Assembly: GCF_000233695.2 (NCBI RefSeq)
Contig: NZ_CM001488.1
Location: forward strand, 202,549-266,548
Source: Desulfobacter postgatei 2ac9
GTDB lineage: Bacteria; Desulfobacterota; Desulfobacteria; Desulfobacterales; Desulfobacteraceae
DNA: 64,000 nt
Direction: 5' to 3'
Of the stretch, positions 36,296-45,587 are shown in pieces. The position numbers and the translations under genes were made by a program. The notes beneath the pieces are model-generated. The model ran no database searches. It saw only the letters and a list, made by a program, of their open reading frames with translations, and was not told where the DNA came from. The number at the start of each line of letters is the position of its first letter. Within the stretch, counting starts at the first letter, position 1.

Positions 36296-37672
36296 TTACT
36301 TACCAATGCAAAAATTATTGAAAACAGCATCAAGGATGTCCAAAGATGCGGTATCTCCGGTAATTGTTCCCAGATCGTCAATACAATTCTTAACATCCAG
36401 CGCCAGGGTCTCTTCCTCCTGACCGTTTTCAAGCCCTTCCATCATCGTTGTCATATGCCCAAGGGCCTGAACCAGGGCGTTTTTATGCCTCAGATTGGGA
36501 ATGACCGCATCATTTCCAATTTCCAGATTGCCGATGCAGGTCTCCAGAAGTTTTGTTCTCAGTGTATTTATGCCTTTTCCTGTGAGCGCGGAAACCTCGA
36601 GGGGGCAAGGGTCTGAATATTTTTCGGGCAGTTGGGGAATATCAAGTTTATCAGCCAGGTCCATTTTATTGATGGCAAAAAAGACCGGCTTATCTTCCGG
36701 AAGAATCTTTGATACGGTTTTTCCGGGAAAGGGTTTTCCGGGTTCAATCACATACAGGACAATATCCGCAGCATCTATCTGATCCCTGGCCTTTTCAATG
36801 CCGATGATCTCCACAAGATCATCTGTCTGGTGGATACCCGCCGTATCAACAATGACAAAGGGAATACCCTCAATAGTCAGGCTGTCTTCAATGGGGTCCC
36901 GGGTGGTACCGGGAATGGCCGTGACAATGGATTTTTCCTTTTCCAGAATCCGGTTCATGATGCTGGATTTTCCAACATTGGGCTCCCCGCAGATGGCCAG
37001 GCGTATGCCGGTTTTTAAAAAACAGGCATCCTTGTGTTGTTGGATAAGACTCCCAATGTTGTCTGCAACGGATTGAAGGGTGGTTTTGTCCTCAATGGTG
37101 TAGGAAAACGCGCCTGCGTCATCGGGAAAATCAATGGCAGCCTCAAGTCGGGCCAGAAACTGAGTCAAGACAGATATCATATCCCGGATATTTTGGCGCA
37201 GCACACCAAGGTTCTGGGAGGCGGCAAATTTAAGGGATGAGTCTGACCGCGCATTAATGATGTCTGCCACAGCTTCGGCCTGGGTCAGGTCAATACGGCC
37301 GTTTAAAAAGGCTCGCCGGGTAAATTCTCCGGGTTCTGCAGGGCGTGCCCCAAGACTGAACAGCAGATCTAATATACGCCGAAGAACAATGGTGCCGGAG
37401 TGGGCCTGGATCTCCACAACATCCTCAGCCGTATAGGAACGCGGGGCTTTCATGGGGATGACAAGCACTTCGTCAACCGTGGTATCTCCGTCGCATATAA
37501 AGCCGTGGCTTACCCTGTGGGAGATAAATTGCGGTGCCCTTTTTTCCCCATCGGCCGGTGTCTTTGAAAAAATTTTAGCAGCCAGATCAAAGGAGGTGGG
37601 TCCTGAAATCCGAATGACACCGATGCCACCGCTTCCAAACGGGGTGGCTATTGCGGCAATTGTATCAGTCAT
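36296..37672 (-). CDS. mnmE: tRNA uridine-5-carboxymethylaminomethyl modification GTPase
   Basis: This 458-residue GTPase works with MnmG (partly encoded at the window's right end) to modify the wobble uridine of tRNAs. It has the N-terminal folate-binding domain (IAAIATPFGSGGIGVIRISG), the G domain with GEPNVGKSSIMN (P-loop), GTTRDPIEDS and DTAGIH, then NKMDL and the invariant C-terminal FCIGK with its cysteine. It directly follows jag, one base apart, in the conserved rnpA-yidD-yidC-jag-mnmE order. Confidence 0.95.
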   Translation of the reverse strand: MTDTIAAIATPFGSGGIGVIRISGPTSFDLAAKIFSKTPADGEKRAPQFISHRVSHGFICDGDTTVDEVLVIPMKAPRSYTAEDVVEIQAHSGTIVLRRILDLLFSLGARPAEPGEFTRRAFLNGRIDLTQAEAVADIINARSDSSLKFAASQNLGVLRQNIRDMISVLTQFLARLEAAIDFPDDAGAFSYTIEDKTTLQSVADNIGSLIQQHKDACFLKTGIRLAICGEPNVGKSSIMNRILEKEKSIVTAIPGTTRDPIEDSLTIEGIPFVIVDTAGIHQTDDLVEIIGIEKARDQIDAADIVLYVIEPGKPFPGKTVSKILPEDKPVFFAINKMDLADKLDIPQLPEKYSDPCPLEVSALTGKGINTLRTKLLETCIGNLEIGNDAVIPNLRHKNALVQALGHMTTMMEGLENGQEEETLALDVKNCIDDLGTITGDTASLDILDAVFNNFCIGK

Positions 37673-38707
37673 TTACTTTTTGAACCGCTTTTTTCCTCTG
37701 TAGGAGTTGCGTTTTTTTGGGAAAATAACCAGGCGTCTGTAGTAACCGTCACCCATGCTCTGGGTGCGGACCTGAGCATCTTCCTTTAGGGCAAGGTGGA
37801 CAATACGGCGATCCTGGGCACTCATCTGGTTAATGGTGGCAGGCCGTCCGGTTTTTTTGGCCTTTTCCGCCATTTTTAAGGCCAGGTGCTTTAGATTTGC
37901 CTTCCGGGTTTCCATATAGCCTTCAATATCAACTTTAACCCTGACACGGGCTTCGCTCTGGCGGTTGATGATTTTATCCGCAAGAAACTGCATGGCGTCG
38001 AGGGTCTGTCCCTTACGCCCAATCAGAATGCCGGTATTGCCACCGCTGATTTGAAGAGTGAGTTTGTTCTCCTCGGTTATGCCTTCAACATGTGCATCTT
38101 CGGTGATCAGGTCTACCATTTTTTGTACTGTTTTAACACCTAGATCAATGGATGCCTGGGAGACCGGCTCAGGGGGCAGTTCCTCTTTGTCCGGCTTTTC
38201 AGGCCTGGGTGTCGGGCTGGCATCCCACCGGCCCGTATCTTCATCATCTTCAAGTAGCGGCTCATCATCTTCAAATAGCAGCTGATCATCTTCAAGTAGA
38301 GACTCAGTATCTTCAAGTAGCGGCTCGTTCTCCGGATTCTGAATTTCTTTATCAAGACTCTCAGGTGTCTCTTGCGGTTCTTTTTCTTTTAACGGCTTTG
38401 GTTTCGATGCCGGCTTTTGGGTTGCAGGGGGGGATTGTTTGGGTTTCGGTTTGGGATCGCTCTGGCCAAAGGCCTCATCCACAATGGAAAGAATGCCCTC
38501 TTTGTCTTCCTTTGATGGCTGTACCTTTTGGGTCGGAACCGTCACACGGATCCGGGCGTCTTTGCGGCCGACGATACCGAAAATACCGGTTGTTCCCGTT
38601 GAGATCACATTGTATTTTAATTCTTTTTTGGGGATGTTAAGCTGCCTGCATGCCGCCTCAACGGCTGATGTGACATTCTTTCCGGTAAATTCAAGAGGTT
38701 GGTTCAT
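37673..38707 (-). CDS. khpB: Jag/KhpB RNA-binding protein
   Basis: This 344-residue protein has an N-terminal Jag_N domain (residues 1-50, EFTGKNVTSAVEAACRQL), then a long Pro/Glu-rich linker, a KH domain (about 210-270, GGNTGILIGRKGQTLDAMQF) and an R3H domain (about 275-340, QDRRIVHLALKEDAQVRTQSMGDG). It binds RNA and works with KhpA and YidC. The linker contains a four-copy 21-bp tandem repeat giving a strongly acidic stretch. The protein is longer than typical family members (about 210-250) because of this linker. It lies nine bases after the yidC gene. Confidence 0.92.
   Translation of the reverse strand: MNQPLEFTGKNVTSAVEAACRQLNIPKKELKYNVISTGTTGIFGIVGRKDARIRVTVPTQKVQPSKEDKEGILSIVDEAFGQSDPKPKPKQSPPATQKPASKPKPLKEKEPQETPESLDKEIQNPENEPLLEDTESLLEDDQLLFEDDEPLLEDDEDTGRWDASPTPRPEKPDKEELPPEPVSQASIDLGVKTVQKMVDLITEDAHVEGITEENKLTLQISGGNTGILIGRKGQTLDAMQFLADKIINRQSEARVRVKVDIEGYMETRKANLKHLALKMAEKAKKTGRPATINQMSAQDRRIVHLALKEDAQVRTQSMGDGYYRRLVIFPKKRNSYRGKKRFKK
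38243..38326. repeat. Four-copy 21-bp tandem repeat inside khpB
   Basis: Four consecutive 21-base units, each starting ATCATCTTCAA or the variant AGTATCTTCAA on the plus strand. They encode seven-residue acidic units E/Q-x-L-L/F-E-D-D/T. Being a multiple of three, copy-number change keeps the frame, so the linker length could vary between strains. Confidence 0.9.
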
Positions 38708-38716
38708 GCGTCCTCC

Positions 38717-40390
38717 TTAGGCTAAGATCTTTTGTGTGTAATACTGCTGGCCCATTGAAATGATATTGTTGACAAACATGTACAGAACCAGTCCTGCCGG
38801 AAAGTTGATAAACAGAACCGTCATGAATATGGGCATAAGCATCATCATTTTTGCCTGCATGGGATCTCCGGCCGTAGGTGTCATTTTCTGCTGGAGCAGG
38901 AATGATGCACCCATGAGAAGCGTCAGCACAGGAATACCGTAAGGGGCGTCCATGAAAGGGATGGAAAAATTAAAGTGAAACAGGCGGTCCGGACCGGACA
39001 GATCCTGAATCCATCCCACAAATGGTGCGTGGCGCAACTCAATGGCCATGTAGAGCATTCGGTACAGGGCAAAGAAAATGGGCATCTGTACCAGCAGCGG
39101 CAGGCACCCGGAAGCCGGGTTGACCTTGTATGTTTTGTACAATGCCATAATTTCCTGATTCATGCGTTGCTTGTCGTTTTTGTACTTTTCCCGGATTTGC
39201 ATCATTAAAGGCTGTACTTTTTTCATCTCATTCATGGACTTGTAGCTTTTGGTGCCCAGGGGCCAGAAAATCAGTTTAATGAAGATGGTCAGAAGAATGA
39301 TGGCCACCCCGTAATTGGGGAGAATGTCATGGATAAAGTTCATGGCAATGAGCAGCGGCGTGGCCAGGATATCAAAAAAACCGAAATTAACGGATTTTTT
39401 TAAAAAATTGTCATACTGGCTTAAAATTTTATGGCTTTTGGGGCCCATATACAGGGTAAAGGACAACTGGTTTTGTTTATCCGGATCCAATCTGGGCATT
39501 TGGGAAACCAGTCGGTTGGTTACAACGTCATTGGCAAAGGAGAGCTTCAGGGTGGCTGTCTCCGGGGTGTCCGGCATCACTGCCGTCAGGAAATAACGGG
39601 TGGTGTAACCGACCCAGCCCACAACACCCGAATACGTGTCCTTGTCTTCAATATCCTTGGGATCGATGGTGGTAAACTTGTTGTCAAGATAGGCTGCCGG
39701 CCCTTCAAATGCGAACCGGGAGCGTTGCTTGACCTCTTCATCGAAATAACCTGGAACACTGATGCTGATGGCGTCGTTGACCGGTATGTCCGAACCATTC
39801 TGAACAATGATGTTACAATGGATAAGGTAGGAGTCCGCCTTGAAGGTCAGCACTTTTTTTACGGTAATACCGTCCGGGTTTGTCCAGGAAAAGGTAATAT
39901 TTTTTTCCCCTTGGTTCAGGGAAATATCCTTGCTGTCCGCATCGGATGAGAAAACAGCATCGGCCAGTCCCCTGATACTGCCCTGGGTGGTATTAATTGA
40001 AAAAATACCCCCGGTAAGATCGGCCAGTTCCTTGGTTACCAGTTGTTTTGCAGGAGAGCCCTCATCATTGGTTTCCCTGTAATCATTCAGGGTCAGGCTT
40101 GTTACCGCAGCTTTATGCTCACTGACGCCAATGGTGTAGTAGGGGGTGGACAACGTAATAGTACGAAAGTCCCGTAAGCCGACCTGGTTTCCAGGGACAG
40201 GTGCGGGTACTGCCTCCGGGGTGACGTTCGAAACCTTGGCCGAGTCGGGTACAGGCGAATCCATCGTCTGTAAAGGAGCTTCCTGGTTTTGATTATCAGG
40301 CTGGGGTGTAGGTGCGAAAAAAAACTGATAGCCGAAAAGGACTACAACTGACAGAGCCACAGCTAAGAATAATCGTTTTTGCTCATCCAT
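38717..40390 (-). CDS. yidC: Membrane protein insertase YidC
   Basis: This 557-residue insertase has an N-terminal span (KRLFLAVALSVVVLFGYQFFF), a large periplasmic domain (about residues 60-320), then five C-terminal spans including IIL-LTIFIKLIFWPLGT and PVLTLLMGASFLLQQKMT. The conserved positive residue in the hydrophilic groove is likely the Lys of FIKLIFWPL. It inserts and folds inner-membrane proteins. ATG 40390 has AGGAGAGAAG at ideal spacing; the 11 residues before it in the same frame are not used. Confidence 0.95.
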   Translation of the reverse strand: MDEQKRLFLAVALSVVVLFGYQFFFAPTPQPDNQNQEAPLQTMDSPVPDSAKVSNVTPEAVPAPVPGNQVGLRDFRTITLSTPYYTIGVSEHKAAVTSLTLNDYRETNDEGSPAKQLVTKELADLTGGIFSINTTQGSIRGLADAVFSSDADSKDISLNQGEKNITFSWTNPDGITVKKVLTFKADSYLIHCNIIVQNGSDIPVNDAISISVPGYFDEEVKQRSRFAFEGPAAYLDNKFTTIDPKDIEDKDTYSGVVGWVGYTTRYFLTAVMPDTPETATLKLSFANDVVTNRLVSQMPRLDPDKQNQLSFTLYMGPKSHKILSQYDNFLKKSVNFGFFDILATPLLIAMNFIHDILPNYGVAIILLTIFIKLIFWPLGTKSYKSMNEMKKVQPLMMQIREKYKNDKQRMNQEIMALYKTYKVNPASGCLPLLVQMPIFFALYRMLYMAIELRHAPFVGWIQDLSGPDRLFHFNFSIPFMDAPYGIPVLTLLMGASFLLQQKMTPTAGDPMQAKMMMLMPIFMTVLFINFPAGLVLYMFVNNIISMGQQYYTQKILA

Positions 40391-40477
40391 CTTCTCTCCT
40401 AAAAACAAGGGGGGTTGTTTCAAAACTGTAAAGAAGAGGAAGCAGGTGACGCTTAACAGGTTGTTTTTAAAGCTATT

Positions 40478-40690
40478 TTAAGGAACCGGATCATAACCGC
40501 CAGGTCGGAACGGGTGGCAACGCAATATTCTTTTTATTGCTAAAATGCTGCCTTTTATACTGCCATATTTTTGAATCGCTTCCAGGGCATAGTGCGAACA
40601 TGATGGCACATACCTGCAATGGTTGCCAAGGAGCGGCGATATAAAAATCTGATAAAACCTGATCAATATGGATAACATCGGCCTGCTCAT
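40478..40690 (-). CDS. yidD: Membrane protein insertion efficiency factor YidD
   Basis: This 70-residue protein has the characteristic [34 protein letters not shown] segment and the C-terminal [12 protein letters not shown]. It assists YidC-dependent insertion at the membrane. It directly abuts rnpA (stop and start adjacent) in the same order found in most bacteria. Confidence 0.93.
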   Translation of the reverse strand: MSRPMLSILIRFYQIFISPLLGNHCRYVPSCSHYALEAIQKYGSIKGSILAIKRILRCHPFRPGGYDPVP

Positions 40691-41038
40691 TTATGTCGAT
40701 GCAATTTTTTCAAAAAGTTTATTAAGCTTTTCATTAATCTGTTTATTGGACAGTGCTGTCAGACCTTTTCTTGCAATTATGCTGATGTCGTTTGTTCCGG
40801 ATGCAAAATTTTTCCTGTGTCTGAAATATTCTCTTACAAGCCTTTTTATTCTGTTGCGCGCGACTGCATTCCCCACTTTTTTAGATACGGTAATTCCAAT
40901 TCGATTGTTTTTTTCTGTTCCCTTGGAAACAGCAGCTATAAAATAACTGGTTCGTATCTTTCTGCCATGTTGTGAAAGCGTTAAAAATTCGGCCCGTTTC
41001 CGGAGCCGAGCATCTTTGGGTAAAGAAAAGTTACTCAA
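40691..41038 (-). CDS. rnpA: Ribonuclease P protein component
   Basis: This 115-residue basic protein carries the RNase P motif KVGNAVARNRIKRLVREYFR (residues 57-76) and the N-terminal LPKDARLRKRAEFLTL. It binds the RNA subunit for 5' maturation of tRNA. It follows rpmH by 16 bases and precedes yidD. Confidence 0.93.
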   Translation of the reverse strand: MSNFSLPKDARLRKRAEFLTLSQHGRKIRTSYFIAAVSKGTEKNNRIGITVSKKVGNAVARNRIKRLVREYFRHRKNFASGTNDISIIARKGLTALSNKQINEKLNKLFEKIAST

Positions 41039-41054
41039 TACACCCCTGAAAGAT

Positions 41055-41192
41055 TTAAACTGTGGTCAGTCTTTTTCTTCCCTTGGCCCGCCTGGCATTA
41101 ATGATGCGTTTGCCGCCCGGGGTGGACATTCTTTTCAGGAATCCGTGTTTTCTAGTTCTTTTCCGGTTGCTTGGCTGATAAGTGCGTTTCAT
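41055..41192 (-). CDS. rpmH: 50S ribosomal protein L34
   Basis: A 45-residue basic protein: it begins [20 protein letters not shown] and continues [20 protein letters not shown] before RLTTV. The sequence is the near-universal L34. At 45 codons it is shorter than a typical length filter and easily missed. It heads the rnpA-yidD-yidC-jag-mnmE unit, as usual. Confidence 0.97.
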   Translation of the reverse strand: MKRTYQPSNRKRTRKHGFLKRMSTPGGKRIINARRAKGRKRLTTV

Positions 41193-41266
41193 AAAATTCT
41201 TGTTCCTTGTCCTGTCTTGTTATTAATTGTCAATATATCAGTTGCATAAACTGCAATAAACATGGA

Positions 41267-41295
41267 ATACTAATCCATATATTCATTAATGTCAA
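41267..41295 (-). promoter_or_regulatory. Promoter of the rpmH-rnpA-yidD-yidC operon
   Basis: On the minus strand TTGACA (41295-41290), exactly 17 bases, then TAGTAT (41272-41267). The transcription start near 41260 leaves a leader of about 68 bases to rpmH. Confidence 0.65.
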
Positions 41296-41363
41296 TCAAA
41301 CAGACGTTGGTTTTTAAAAATCAAATAGAAAAATAAGGGCGGGCGGATGTTATTGAATCGTCC

Positions 41364-42947
41364 CTATGGCAGATCTTCTTCTTTTGAAGGATTAGGGGAA
41401 AGGGACTCAAATATATGGTATTCCTCAATATGATAATGGGGTTCCGGGTAAATGGAAATAGGTTTTGAAAATTTTGATTCCAGGGAAACCCGTAGATGGT
41501 TTTCACTGCCGTGGAAAAGTTGGGCAATTTCCGGATGTACTTTTACCGTAAACCTGTTGCCCATCATATCCTTGGCTTCGGCGGCCAGATCCCTGTAAAT
41601 TTTGTAGCAGATGGATTTGCCCGACAGCAGGTAGCCGTTTCCATTACAGTAAAAACAGGGTTCACAAAGGGTCCGGGTCAGATTGCGGCGGGTGCGTTTG
41701 CGCGTCATCTGAACCAGACCAAGTTCCGTAAGGGGGAGAATATTTGTCTGGCTTTTATCTTTTTTCATGGCTTCGTGCATCTGGGCCATGACCTTGTCCT
41801 TGTGGGCGGTTTTACGCATGTCAATGAAGTCAATGATAATGATGCCGCCGATATTGCGCAGCCGGATCTGGTAGGCAATCTCCTTGACTGCTTCCAGGTT
41901 GGTTTTCAGGACGGTTTCATCAAAGTTGCGTTTGCCTACATACCGTCCGGTGTTCACGTCAATGGCCACGAGTGCTTCGGTCTGCTCAATGACAATATAC
42001 CCGCCTGATTTGAGCCAGACTTTTTTTTTCAGTGCCCGGGTGATATCCCCTTCAATATTGTACGCGTCAAAAATGGATTCCTTTCCCTGGTAAAGTTCAA
42101 CGGAAAGGTTGAGATCGGGCATCAGTTTTTTCAAAAAATTCTGGACGCGTTCATATTCCCTTTTTGAATCAATGATCAGTTTGTCCGCTTCATTGGCCAG
42201 AAGATCCCTGACAGCCCGGAATGTGGCATTAAGATCTTTGTAAACCAGGGCGGTGGCCGATATGGTTCGGCTTCTTTCCTGGATATCCTGCCAGGTATTG
42301 TTTAAAAATTCGATCTCGTTTGACAATGTGGCTTCATCAATGTCCTTGGCCTGGGTTCTGAAAATATAGCCGAAATTATTTTTACGCAGCCCTTTGAGCA
42401 TTTCCCGCAGCCGGATTCGTTCTGTTTCATCCGTAATTCGCTTGGAAATGCCGATATGATCCACCGTGGGCATGAGCACCATATATCTGCCGGCCAGGGA
42501 AATATGAGTGGTGACCCGTGGGCCCTTGGACCCGATGGATGATTTTGCCACCTGGACCAGAATTTCCTGGCCTTCCACAAGAAGTCCCTGGATGGCGCAC
42601 TCCGGTGCGGGTGCTTTCCAGGAGTCGGATTCTTCGTCTATCTCATCAACCACCAGTCCATCATCCGGTTCTTCGGCATCCGTGTCCTGTTCCAGCTGTC
42701 TGCACAGTTTAAGACTGGCGGAATCCAGTACATCATCCACATAAAGAAATGCAGCCTGGTCAAATCCGATATCCACAAACGCAGCCTGCATACCCGGCAG
42801 TACCCGCTGGACCCTGCCTTTGTAAATGTTTCCTGAAATACTTGTGTCATCCCTGCGTTCATTAAAAACTTCAACAATGGTCCCGTCTTCCAGCAGGGCG
42901 ACCCGGGTTTCATGGGGAGCACAATTGACAACAAGCTCTTTGAGCAT
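41364..42947 (-). CDS. rng: Ribonuclease G (RNase E/G family)
   Basis: This 527-residue endoribonuclease has an S1 RNA-binding domain (about 37-120) and the catalytic DNase I-like region. QTEALVAIDVNTGRYVGK and IGGIIIIDFIDMRKTAHKDKV hold the metal-binding Asp residues. LTELGLVQMTRKRTR follows, and CEPCFYCNGNGY supplies the Zn-link cysteines. It processes rRNA and mRNA. The C-terminal extension of RNase E is missing, which favours RNase G. It lies 25 bases after the radical SAM gene, a common pairing. Confidence 0.93.
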   Translation of the reverse strand: MLKELVVNCAPHETRVALLEDGTIVEVFNERRDDTSISGNIYKGRVQRVLPGMQAAFVDIGFDQAAFLYVDDVLDSASLKLCRQLEQDTDAEEPDDGLVVDEIDEESDSWKAPAPECAIQGLLVEGQEILVQVAKSSIGSKGPRVTTHISLAGRYMVLMPTVDHIGISKRITDETERIRLREMLKGLRKNNFGYIFRTQAKDIDEATLSNEIEFLNNTWQDIQERSRTISATALVYKDLNATFRAVRDLLANEADKLIIDSKREYERVQNFLKKLMPDLNLSVELYQGKESIFDAYNIEGDITRALKKKVWLKSGGYIVIEQTEALVAIDVNTGRYVGKRNFDETVLKTNLEAVKEIAYQIRLRNIGGIIIIDFIDMRKTAHKDKVMAQMHEAMKKDKSQTNILPLTELGLVQMTRKRTRRNLTRTLCEPCFYCNGNGYLLSGKSICYKIYRDLAAEAKDMMGNRFTVKVHPEIAQLFHGSENHLRVSLESKFSKPISIYPEPHYHIEEYHIFESLSPNPSKEEDLP

Positions 42948-42972
42948 AACAAATCCTTATGGTCTACTTAAG

Positions 42973-45504
42973 TTAACCCTTCAATTTCTTTATTCTTGCA
43001 TCCTGTACAACTGTATCATCAACATCAAACCCCCCGGCCAGAATTTCTGCAGGCCTCACGATGCGTTCATTATAGGATGTCAGCGTCATTTCAAGGCGGA
43101 TAGGGGATATCAGCCGTACAGATGAAAGCGCTTTTCGCAAATTTGTCTTTCGAATTTTACCCTTTTTGCTGATATCTTCAACCATAAATTCAGACAGGGC
43201 CAGAAACCGGTCCAGGTCGGGCTGACCGATACAGGGGGCTTCAAACGAGATCTCATAGGTGTCCCGGTCCCGGGGTATGGGGGTTTGCGGTGATTTACGA
43301 AAAAGCGTGCAGTTTGTAATCTCAATGCCCCGGGGTAGTTGGGTGTTCAGACCGGAGATAATTCTGTGGGGCTTCAATCCTTTTTCAAGATAGATGTAAA
43401 GCGTTTCCTCCTCGCTTTCCATGCCTAAAGGCAGGGCGGTTGCAAAGGAGATACGCATGGACGGATTAAACCCCTTGGAGTATTTTACGGCAAAGCCTGT
43501 GCGCTTGACTGCCCGTTCGAAAATGGTCGCCATTTCCAGGTGGCCGAAAAATCTGGCGTCTTCCAGTTTGGAAAATTTCAATTCATATTTGATAAACGCA
43601 TCGTCCGGCAGGCGGGCCGGTTGCGCGCCTATCCTTTTATCCGGGCTTTTATCTGAAAGCGCGTCCTGAGCCGCATTATTTTTTTGAACCACCGGGGCAA
43701 TGGTTTTAAAGTTGCAAATGCCGCACCCGGTGCAGGCGTTCTCCCGGCAGTCCGGTGTCAGGGCGATCTGTTCGGCTTTTTTTAATTCGCTTTCCAGGAA
43801 CGCTTTTTTAATGCCGGAATCAATGTGGTCCCAGGGCAGGGGTTCGCCAGGGGTTCTTTGGCGGGAGGTATAAAAGGCAGGATCAATGCCTGTGGCTTCA
43901 AAGGCCTGTTCCCACAGGCTGAAATTGAAACGGTCACTCCATCCGTCCAGGCGGCATCCCAGTTCAAATGCCTTGATCAGTAAGGGCGACAGGGCCCGGT
44001 CTCCCCTGGCCCAGACCCCTTCCAGAAGGCTCATTTTGGGGTCCTGCCATTTCAGATTGACCTTGGGATGCCGCAGATTGTCCTTCAGGTACTGCAGTTT
44101 TTCACGGGTTTGCTCCAGGGTCATCTGGGCATGGCGTTGGAATGGGGTGTGGGCTTTGGGTATAAAGCAGGTAACCGATACGTTGATCATCTGCTTTCCT
44201 TTGGTGTATTTGGAGGCCAGGCGCCGGGAAAGATCTGCAATCCCCTGGATATCATCCATCTGTTCAAAGGGAAGGCCTGTCATAAAGTACAGCTTGATGT
44301 TTTTCCAGCCCAGAGAGAGGGCGTTTTCAACGGTTTTTGCAATGCTCTCTTCGGTGAGGTTCTTGTTGATGATGTCTCGCAGGCGCTGGGTTCCGGCCTC
44401 GGGCGCAATGGTAAAACCGGTTTTACGGACACTTTTGATCAGTTCCATGAGCTGGGGTGTCAGTTTTTCCGCCCGGATGGACGGCAGGCTGATGGCATTG
44501 CACTGGCCCTGGCTCAGCAACAGAAGTTCTTCCATGAGTGTTGGCAGTTGCGAATAATCTCCGGTGCTCAAAGAGAGCAGGGAGATATCCGAGTAGCCCG
44601 TGTTTGCCAGAGATTTTTGGGTGATTTTAAGAAGATCTTCCAGGCTTCGTTCCCGAACAGGCCTGTAAATCATTCCCGCCTGGCAAAATCGGCAGCCCCT
44701 GGAACATCCCCGGGCGATTTCCAGGCGCAGACGGTCATGGACCGGTTTTCCAAAGGGCACAATCGGTGAAATGGGAAAATCTTCAACGGTCAGTTCCGTC
44801 AGGATAGCCCGCCTGATAAGAGAGTGGTCCTCATACAGCGGGGTCAGAACCTGGTGGCCTTCACCATCCCGGAAAACGGTAAAAAAGGATGGTACATATA
44901 CGCCCTCAATCCGGGAAAGTATCCTGAGCAATGTCTTTTTTTTGCCGTCGCCCTGTTTTTTGAACGCAATCACGGCATCTGCCACCCGGGTAATAACCTG
45001 TTCTCCGTCCCCGATGACAAAGGCATCGAAAAAATCAGCCAAGGGTTCGGGATTAAAGGCGCAGGGGCCGCCGGCAATGATCAGGGGAAAGGTATCATCC
45101 CGCTGATCCGCGTAAAAGGGGATACCGGACAGATCAAACAGGGTCAGAATATTGGTGAAATTGAGTTCATATAAAAGACTGACGCCGATGATATCAAATT
45201 GATCCAGGGGGGTTCGGGTCTCCATGGAAAGGCAGGGCACCTTTTTTTCCCGCATGAGGGCTTCCATGTCCGGGGCCGGGGCAAAGAATCGTTCTGCTGC
45301 AATATCTTCCCGGTTGTTCAGAATGGAATAAAGAATTTGAAGTCCAAAGTGGGATGTGCCGATTTCATACAGGTCCGGAAAGGCCAGGGCAAAGGTTAGA
45401 TCAACCTGGGACAGGTCTTTTTTCACTGTGTTGATTTCATTGCCGGAATACCGGGTCGGGGTCTGGACCCGGTTAAGGATGTATTGATAATTTTTCTCAT
45501 GCAT
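42973..45504 (-). CDS. B12-type radical SAM protein with DUF2344 domain
   Basis: This 843-residue protein joins a TIGR03960-type radical SAM half and a C-terminal DUF2344 half (TIGR03936). The first half has a B12-binding-like N-terminus and RGCSRGCRFCQAGMIYRPVRERS (Cys triad near 263-270). The second half contains KYELKFSKLEDARFFGHLEMATIFERA and GFNPSMRISFATALPLGME. Between them is CTGCGICNF. It is fused here as in many Gram-negative anaerobes. Function is unproven; the consistent neighbour RNase G points to a nucleic-acid modification, possibly of tRNA. Confidence 0.85.
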   Translation of the reverse strand: MHEKNYQYILNRVQTPTRYSGNEINTVKKDLSQVDLTFALAFPDLYEIGTSHFGLQILYSILNNREDIAAERFFAPAPDMEALMREKKVPCLSMETRTPLDQFDIIGVSLLYELNFTNILTLFDLSGIPFYADQRDDTFPLIIAGGPCAFNPEPLADFFDAFVIGDGEQVITRVADAVIAFKKQGDGKKKTLLRILSRIEGVYVPSFFTVFRDGEGHQVLTPLYEDHSLIRRAILTELTVEDFPISPIVPFGKPVHDRLRLEIARGCSRGCRFCQAGMIYRPVRERSLEDLLKITQKSLANTGYSDISLLSLSTGDYSQLPTLMEELLLLSQGQCNAISLPSIRAEKLTPQLMELIKSVRKTGFTIAPEAGTQRLRDIINKNLTEESIAKTVENALSLGWKNIKLYFMTGLPFEQMDDIQGIADLSRRLASKYTKGKQMINVSVTCFIPKAHTPFQRHAQMTLEQTREKLQYLKDNLRHPKVNLKWQDPKMSLLEGVWARGDRALSPLLIKAFELGCRLDGWSDRFNFSLWEQAFEATGIDPAFYTSRQRTPGEPLPWDHIDSGIKKAFLESELKKAEQIALTPDCRENACTGCGICNFKTIAPVVQKNNAAQDALSDKSPDKRIGAQPARLPDDAFIKYELKFSKLEDARFFGHLEMATIFERAVKRTGFAVKYSKGFNPSMRISFATALPLGMESEEETLYIYLEKGLKPHRIISGLNTQLPRGIEITNCTLFRKSPQTPIPRDRDTYEISFEAPCIGQPDLDRFLALSEFMVEDISKKGKIRKTNLRKALSSVRLISPIRLEMTLTSYNERIVRPAEILAGGFDVDDTVVQDARIKKLKG

Positions 45505-45587
45505 GATAGTGAATTTCTTTATATTCTAAACCTTTACTTTACCTGTTTAAAAATCAGTAACTATATATTTTTAAAACGGAAATTGCA

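Noticed and set aside
41193-41363. Possible replication origin near rpmH-rnpA
   Set aside because: rpmH often lies near oriC, but there are no TTATCCACA-like DnaA boxes here, and rng rather than dnaA is next to it.
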